Part shown: in pieces, positions 58,061 to 64,000 of the stretch
Numbering within the stretch: position 1 is the first letter of the stretch
Layout of the letters: the number at the start of each line of letters is the position of its first letter
NCBI GenBank assembly: GCA_014529385.2
Contig: CM043966.1
Span: forward strand, 34,871,125-34,935,124
Length of the DNA: 64,000 bases
From: Adiantum capillus-veneris
Taxonomy: Eukaryota; Streptophyta; Polypodiopsida; Polypodiales; Pteridaceae
Direction: 5' to 3'
The notes under the pieces: model-generated
Told to the model about the DNA's origin: nothing
Database searches by the model: none
The model's input: only the letters and a program-made list of their open reading frames with translations
Program-made: the position numbers and the translations under genes

Positions 58061-58325
58061 AGGAGTTACATATAACCGCTAGCATTGCCGCGAAAAAACA
58101 AAGGAAAAAGGAGAGAGAAAAAATTACGGGAGCGGCAATAACCACGGCTATCAACACGATAGTGGTTTCTCAGTAATAAGCACGGTAATAGTTGGGGCAA
58201 TATACCCGTTTCTATTACCATGACAGTTGCCGCTCCTATTACCGAGCTTATTGTCACTACACGTCCATTCAAAAATAAAGGTCCTCGTTTTGGGTGGCCC
58301 AAAATGAACACCTTTATTTTTAACC
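58061..58325. repeat. Fold-back region with nested hairpins, possible CACTA end
   Basis: Arms GGAGCGGCAA (58129-58138) and TTGCCGCTCC (58227-58236) enclose GGTAATAG (58184-58191) and CTATTACC (58212-58219). A second hairpin, 58271-58294 with 58298-58321, pairs over 24 positions with a few mismatches around ttgggtggcccaa. CACTACACGTCC at 58249 between them could be the end of a further CACTA element. Likely subterminal DNA of CACTA element B or a neighbour. Confidence 0.55.
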
Positions 58326-58559
58326 TGCATAAAAAAATGAAACATCAATTGTTTTTTTGGAAGAGTATAAAAAAAACCAAAGAATTGAAATTGAATCTAC
58401 TTTACCTTGACAATTTAATATGCAGAAGATCAACCATTTAAAAAAGTTACAATAAAAAGTAAATAGTTGTATATACATTGTGTCACATTGGGACTTTACA
58501 AAAGTTTGGACAAAATATTATTCTATCTAATCCTCCTCTATCTCGACAGGAATGTGCGC

Positions 58560-59900
58560 TTGATCACCTTGACTCTACATAAACCCAAATCAAATTAAAC
58601 AATTATCAACAGTTTAAAACAATTGACACAAAATTACTTGTTTAAACTTACCGCTTGTAGTGATCCAACCGTTGTGTCGAACTGCTCGCGAGATATGTGG
58701 TTGTTTTTGAACAACCATTGCCAAGTATCAAATTCTGTATGTCAAGTATCAAATTCTGTATGTTGCTCCCGATACTTGACCATCTCTCTGGTTGGTCGAG
58801 AAAGAGTGATATTTTTTAAAATCAGAAATAACAATAACAAATCATCATCTATAATCTTAATAATCACCGATCGACGTTATAATTTAATCAATCTTATATA
58901 TTTGTCCTTCCAAGCTCCCTTGCCTCTTGAGCCATAGTACATGGAAGTTTGTCTGGCGGAAGCCTCCCGTTGTTGTCTGTATAATGAGCCCATCACAGCT
59001 TGATCGCTCTTTTCTTGAATTGCCTACTCCCACTCCGCGTATGCCATGTTGCCACCGCGGTAGCTCCTATTTGGATCTCTGACCTGGTTGGCTGTTGTGC
59101 GCCACACACTGGACTACTTGTTTTTCAGAAATGTCTTTATGTATCTCTCCAACCATTGTTGTGAAAAATGTTTATCGAGGGCATTTGGAAATCTAGCTAA
59201 AAACGCGTCCTCAATGTACTGTGCATGATTGGGCAGTTGGTCTCTAAAATTTATAAAATAGTTCTTATACGTTGAATGTATAATAATTTGTAGATGGCGT
59301 CAAAATGCCCTGCCCTGTGTAGTGCCGAAGTCCACCTCCCCGCCATATTTAACCCTATAGTAGCACTCATGCGTGTCTGGCATGGGTGTGTCAGTATCGT
59401 CGTCCTCTGCATCAGGGGTGGTACGCTCTAAAAGTGGGGACTATGTTCCCCAGTCACTACCAAAATAGGTGAAACCACAAGATCCGTCTCGCTGCTTCGT
59501 CTCTCACGACTCTCGCTATCCTGAGACGAGCGTCGAGGTGCGCTACTAGACGAAGTTCATCGATGGTGTTCTAGCAAAGTAGGAGTGGAATGAAGTGGGG
59601 TAGGAGCTTGTGATACAATGGGAGTGGGACCCTGCGATGGAAGGGCAGTAGGACGATAAGAAGGGGTTGTAAACTGAGGTGCTATCGGTGCGAGGCTCTA
59701 TAGGTAAGGAGTCCCTCCCTAACTCCCTGACTGTGAAGAAATTTCATAGCTCACAAACTACTGCATAGTGTAGCTATCAAACAAATTATCTGTCTCTCAG
59801 AGGTACCGGTCTCATAAAGAGAAATCCCGTTGTAGGTTTGGATCTACGACTGGTGGAAACCTGAGAAGGGTAGTTGTAGGATGGCCATGCCTGTAAATAA
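58560..59900 (-). pseudogene. TNPA-like CACTA accessory gene remnant
   Basis: Minus-strand frames with stops: Pro/Ser/Thr-rich N-terminal part (QFTTPSYRPTALPSQGPTPI, about 59680), then YFINFRDQLPNHAQYIED, ARFPNALDKHFSQQWLERY and NRSYRGGNMAYAEWE, then a C-terminal helical part to about 58560 containing a duplicated 21-bp phrase (caagtatcaaattctgtatgt, 58719 and 58741). The layout (Pro/Ser-rich front, then a basic helical domain) resembles the second gene of element A. The assignment is tentative. Confidence 0.42.
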
Positions 59901-60481
59901 CAAAAATAAACCTATGACACTCATGGTTTAGGGTTAACTAGCCAGAAACATTCTTTAGTTCTTTGCTTGCTCTCACCGACTCAAGACTCGGGTCCACTGG
60001 AGGCGATGTCCACCCCGGGTGGGGTGAACCAAACAAAAGAAGAGCCAGCTGGCTGCTCCCCACCACGTTGTCTCTTGTTTGATATCTACATTACAAAGAG
60101 AAATATAAGATTAAGCTTTCACCCCTACTCACTCATCTATAAATACGTACACAAGTATATTAGCACACAAACACGTAGATACACATACATACTAGTAGAC
60201 CTAAGTAGAGGCTAGTAGTGCCAAAGGTCAAGTGGAACCTCTTTAGATATCATCGCAATTTCAATCGTGGTAAAACCAAAGGTACGTTGCAGTAATCAAT
60301 GCATGAGTGGATCAATGACCGCAGTGCCACAATTAAAAAGGGAATATACCCAAGAGGAAGCGTCTAACCTTCGGGTGCTATGCTCATGTACTTAGTGCCT
60401 ACATACATGCATAAACAAATATATATGTACACACAAATATACATACATATATGTAATATAGCCATCGTTTTGAGTAGAGAT
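59901..60481. other. Spacer without a supported gene
   Basis: A stop-free frame at 59967-60215 has no known domain. AT-rich microsatellite-like stretches (tacata) occur at 60400-60450. Confidence 0.5.
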
Positions 60482-60907
60482 AAAGAGTTATGGTTGTAAA
60501 TGTAGCTAATATTTTGTGTTGTGCACAGTGCAAGAGTGTTTGCTGCTTCTGTAGAGTGCTATGAAGAAGAGCTTCTTTATTGTGCTTTTTGTGCAACATC
60601 TCTTCACAATAGCTCCTTGTTTGAGTGATTACTTTGCCTCCATTCTGCATGCATGTCTGTCTCCATTCTGAGGTACGGTATCGTTAAAAGCTGTCCAACC
60701 TAATGCCTATTTGGAGGGGAGAAAGAGATAGGAAGGAAGATAGAGAGAAATATAGAGAAGTTAAAGAAAAGAGAGTAGAAAGTAATTTTCAAGGGTCTAT
60801 CGATGTCACGTAAAGAAGGTCTTTTTCATAGCACTCTACAAAAGCAGGAGCATACCCGCACTGTACACACCACAAAATGGTTGCTCCACCTACAACCATT
60901 GCTCTTT
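60482..60907. repeat. Inverted repeat, two arms of about 102 bp
   Basis: 60482-60584 is the imperfect reverse complement of 60807-60907, e.g. ctgtagagtgctatgaa against tcatagcactctaca, with about 220 bp between. A transcript of it could form a long hairpin. No terminal repeats of a known element. Confidence 0.75.
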
Positions 60908-60964
60908 ATCCCCCTATTTCTTTATCTTCCTCTCTCTACTATCTCTTTTTGCCGATGGATATCT

Positions 60965-61113
60965 CTAATTCTCTTTCTCCCTCTTGGGCCCTCTTTCTCC
61001 CTCTTTCCCTATCTCTCTATTTCTCTCTCTCTCTCTCTGTCTCTCTCTCCCTCCCTCTTTCTCTATCCCTCTCTCTTTCTCTATCTTTCTCTCTCTCTTT
61101 ATCTATCTCTCTC

Positions 61114-61171
<58 letters not shown>

Positions 61172-61308
61172 CTCCTCTCTCTCTCTCTCTCTCTCTCTCT
61201 ATCCCTCTCTCTTTCTCTATCTTTCTCTCTCTCTTTTCCTCTATCTCTATCTCTCTCTCTCTCTCTTTCCCTCTTTCTCTATCTATCCCACTTTGTCTAT
61301 CTCTATTT

Positions 61309-61356
<48 letters not shown>

Positions 61357-61392
61357 TCTATATCTCTCTCTCCCTCCCTCCCTCCTTCCCTT

Positions 61393-61442
<50 letters not shown>

Positions 61443-61521
61443 CGCTCTCCCCCCGTCTTTCTCTCTCTCTCTCTCTCTATCCCTCTTCTCTCTCTCTCTC
61501 TCTATTCCTCTCTATCTATCC

Positions 61522-61567
<46 letters not shown>

Positions 61568-61587
61568 TTATCTACTCTCTCTCTCTA

Positions 61588-61631
<44 letters not shown>

Positions 61632-61800
61632 TCCTCTCTATCTATCCCTCTTTCTCTCTCTCTATTTATCTCTCTCTCTCTCTCTCTCTCTATTTATCCC
61701 TCTCCATTTATCTCTCTCTCCCTCTCTCTATTTATCCCTCTCCATTTATCTATCTCCCCCCCCTCTCTCTCTCTCTTTATCTATCTCTCTCTATATTTCT
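60965..61800. repeat. Very long (CT)n polypyrimidine tract
   Basis: About 835 bp of CT repeats on the plus strand with short interruptions (ttat, ccct). Stop-free in three frames only because CTCTCT encodes Leu-Ser. Not a gene. Confidence 0.95.
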
Positions 61801-62099
61801 ATGTAACATTTCTATCTAACATTCACTATGTCTAGCAAACCTAACATTTTTAACATTTGCAAATCTAACAAGCCGAGCAACGCAACCATTTTCAAACAAG
61901 CATCTCTTCTCTACCACACACAAAGAGACATTTCAACAACGGAATCATTTGGGAAATGAACGAGGTATGTCATGATATCTCTACTTTTTTTATTTTGTTA
62001 GGGTTTATGTAGGTGTGTGTGTGTGCACGCGTGTGTGTATAGTAGAAAAAACAATAGGGAATGAGGAGGGAGGAGCGTTGTTTTGTGTTTACCTTTCAT
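61801..62099. other. Spacer before CACTA element C
   Basis: AT-rich with a GT/GCAC run at 62012-62038. Nothing recognised; the 5' terminus of element C may lie here or within the CT tract, but no CACTA end was found. Confidence 0.45.
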
Positions 62100-62187
62100 T
62101 GTAGCGCAGTTGCCGGCTAGGTTGAGCTTCCAATGACGAACGCGAAAAAACCCCTTCGACGAACTCCTCCTTGACATAAATCTGCAT

Positions 62188-62228
<41 letters not shown>

Positions 62229-62321
62229 GATGTTGTGCTTGAGATGGAGTAGGGAGAGAAGGTGTGGCGGGGGGGGGGGGTGATGGTTTGGGAGGTGGAG
62301 TGGGAAGAGGTAGGGAGGGGT

Positions 62322-62393
<72 letters not shown>

Positions 62394-62842
62394 GGTGAAG
62401 CTTGGAGAGGGAGCGATGGGGCGAAGAGGAAGGAGAGAAAAGTATGCAGCAAAAATGCAACATACTTTGCCTCCTTGCCTATTTTAGGTGCCAGGAATTA
62501 CCGCGCCTATTATCGCGCCTGGTCATTTCAAACGGATACATGCGAATCCGCGATTGTAGGGGGGGTACAAACCACCCCCTCTATCCTTAGCTAGCCATTA
62601 TTCCATTTTTTAACCTTTTGAGAATTTTGATGAAGATTTTTAATTTTTTATGGATAGTGTATTTTGTAGTACTTTTAAATGTTTATTAATTGCATTTTTA
62701 AAGTTCTCTTCCAGTTAAAAATAAATTTAGCACTCATTGTCATTTATTCTCTTCGAACTTAACTTCGTGCAATTTTTTTAATGGAATATATGGCTTTTTT
62801 AATTATTTATTTTTTAGGACACATGACTAAATAAACAACATT
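62100..62842 (+). other. 5' region of CACTA element C with (GT)n and poly(G)
   Basis: Homologous to 57331-58060 in inverted orientation. It contains (GT)n at 62186-62227, 12 G at 62269-62280 and a run of 69 G at 62324-62392. It leads directly to the TNP2 start. Confidence 0.7.
62324..62392 (+). repeat. 69-nt uninterrupted poly(G) tract
   Basis: 69 consecutive G by count from the printed sequence. The matching place in element B has only short C-rich sequence, so it expanded in this copy or is a sequencing/assembly product. Confidence 0.9.
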
Positions 62843-64000
62843 TTGCGTGTGCAAGACATCGACTGGGATGATCGTGGTCCCCCTGGAGGCCCTGAGCGCG
62901 ATCGCTGGCACAAGGAAAAACTCCCTTGTCCTTGCGCCAAGTGCAAAAGGGCAGTCCCTTGCTTGAGACGCATTGCCTTGGAGCACGTGAAGAACGAAGG
63001 GCTTTGGCATCCTCGAAAAAACGCTCGGAGAGATGAGAGCGCCACTCACCCATCGCTTGAGGAGATACCCCATTGGTCTATGTTCGGTGGTGGTGCACCG
63101 GCGTGCAAGGCCAAACGACAGAGGCAAGAGCGACTGGGCAATTTGGGTGCACCGCATGGTGATCCTCCCGTTGACTCTACTTTGGCAGCTCCTATGGTGT
63201 CTCCATCGCACTTTGAGGTAGAGGATGAGCACATGTTTGACATGTGTGATGAGTTACTAGCTCATGAGCATGACGTGTGCAAGGAGAATTGTCAGCCCTG
63301 CACTAAACGGGATACCAAAATGGAGGATAGATTGATGGCGAGTGCCCAAATACCTATTTACGACGATGCACGGTACTCGGTGCTCCGAGCATCGTCTTGC
63401 AAGAAAAATTCGGTTGGAGTAATGCAAGTGTCGATGCACTACTTTTGTAAGTATGGAATGTGGCTTTTATATACTCTTCACTCGCTTTATGGTGCCGTCT
63501 TCTAGCAGTTATACTAATACGCTTGTTTGTTGTAGTTTGATGGGCAAAATGTTTCCAAAAGATCACCACATGCCTCTAGATCTTCAATGAGCTAGATGGT
63601 ATGTCATTGCACTTTGAATGGAGTATGAGCACATTCATGCGTGTGTCAACGATTGCATGCTATACCGCAATGAGCACGCACATACTACCTCATGTCCCGT
63701 GTGCAGGAGGCACGATACAAGACTAAAGTGAGCGGGGTGCACCTACCCCGTAAGGTATTGAGACATTTTCCATTAATTCCTCACATTCAACATATGTTTT
63801 AAAGCAGATCTACCGTGGAGCTTCTCGTGTGGCACGCCAACCACCGCTCAAATGATGGAATGATACATGTCCCTGCCAATTCATGTGCATGGAGGCACAT
63901 CAAAACTCAATGGCCAGAGTTTGGGTTGGAGCCTCGACACTTGAGGCTTGGGTTAGCAAGTGATGGTGTGAACCACTTCGGCACTAAGTCTACTTCATGG
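62843..64000 (+). pseudogene. TNP2-like CACTA transposase, 5' part (element C), runs off the window
   Basis: Starts MRVQDIDWDDRGPPGGPERD. The transposase-associated domain follows: KLPCPCAKCKRAVPCLRR with a CxCxxC-type cysteine cluster and ALEHVKNEGLWHP. Then an acidic region (EDEHMFDMCDELLAHEHDVC), an intron about 63448-63535, and the TNP2 body: KMFPKDHHMP, YEHIHACVNDCMLYRNEHA, TSCPVC, HLPRKVLRHFPLIPHIQ, NDGMIHVPANSCAWRHI and LRLGLASDGVNHFG at the end. The last part aligns with the start of element A. In-frame stops near 63588 and 63624 and frame changes suggest a pseudogene. The rest is right of the window. Confidence 0.82.

Noticed and set aside
59967-60215. 82-codon frame MLSPTQDSGPLEAMS
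   Set aside because: Overlaps minus-strand remnants, no domain, ends in simple AT-rich sequence.
60803-61835. Three overlapping long frames of 283-338 codons made of Ser-Leu
   Set aside because: They translate the (CT)n tract; no other composition or domain.
62089-62463. Proline-rich or glycine-rich frames on both strands
   Set aside because: They translate the 69-nt G run and the (GT)n repeat.
1-64000. tRNA and rRNA genes
   Set aside because: None recognised by eye. The TGGTATCAGAGC sequences are primer binding sites complementary to the tRNA 3' end, not tRNA genes. A tRNA scan would be decisive.

Overview
The window is plant nuclear DNA, almost entirely nested transposable elements around one probable host gene. 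The plant assignment rests on CACTA (En/Spm) TNP2 transposases, copia and chromodomain-gypsy retrotransposons primed by initiator tRNA-Met, a Helitron, an L1-type LINE and an intron-containing family 1 glycosyltransferase with a canonical PSPG box. I cannot fix the species. The repeat load and abundant (GA)n would fit a large-genome vascular plant, possibly a fern or lycophyte, but that is a weak inference.

Layout. 1-5007: 3' part of a CACTA element (TNP2, then a TNPA-like gene, subterminal repeats, TIR). 5008-6045: non-coding, ending in a dispersed repeat (called R2 here). 6046-25172: a gypsy-type element on the minus strand (M) whose parts show gag, CCHC, protease and a repetitive tail but no reverse transcriptase. 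It is split by a second copy of the same family in the opposite orientation (P, about 9226-15680) and by a complete copia element with a 5-bp target duplication (18075-23545). 25173-30540: minus-strand gag remnants of two further gypsy elements (S and Q) and a set of spaced palindromes. 30560-42290: a second R2 copy split by a complete chromovirus (31681-42239, ATGAG target duplication). The chromovirus is itself interrupted by a GC-rich TRIM-like insertion (32788-34649) and by a 1340-bp TTAA-flanked element (36808-38147). 44600-46184: the UDP-glycosyltransferase gene, with a Helitron 64 bp past its stop codon. 48347-50800: a 5'-truncated LINE. 51854-53097: a third R2 copy joined to a duplicated UGT 3' end. 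53420-58250: an internally deleted minus-strand CACTA element carrying a second TTAA-flanked element (54181-55517). 58250-62100: a TNPA-like remnant, an inverted repeat and a very long (CT)n tract. 62100-64000: the 5' part of a third CACTA element running off the window.

The most notable find is the pair of roughly 1.34-kb elements with matching terminal inverted repeats, TTAA target duplications and asymmetric subterminal palindromes. These are piggyBac-like hallmarks in a plant genome. One copy sits inside a conserved reverse-transcriptase motif, so the ancestral empty site can be read from protein conservation. Second is the Helitron, whose empty site is preserved in the duplicated UGT fragment. 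Third is the retroelement family with gag, two retropepsin-like domains and a repetitive tail but no visible RT or integrase.

Apart from the UGT, everything that resembles a gene here belongs to a mobile element, and most copies are broken. Several stop-free reading frames are translations of microsatellites and are not listed as genes.
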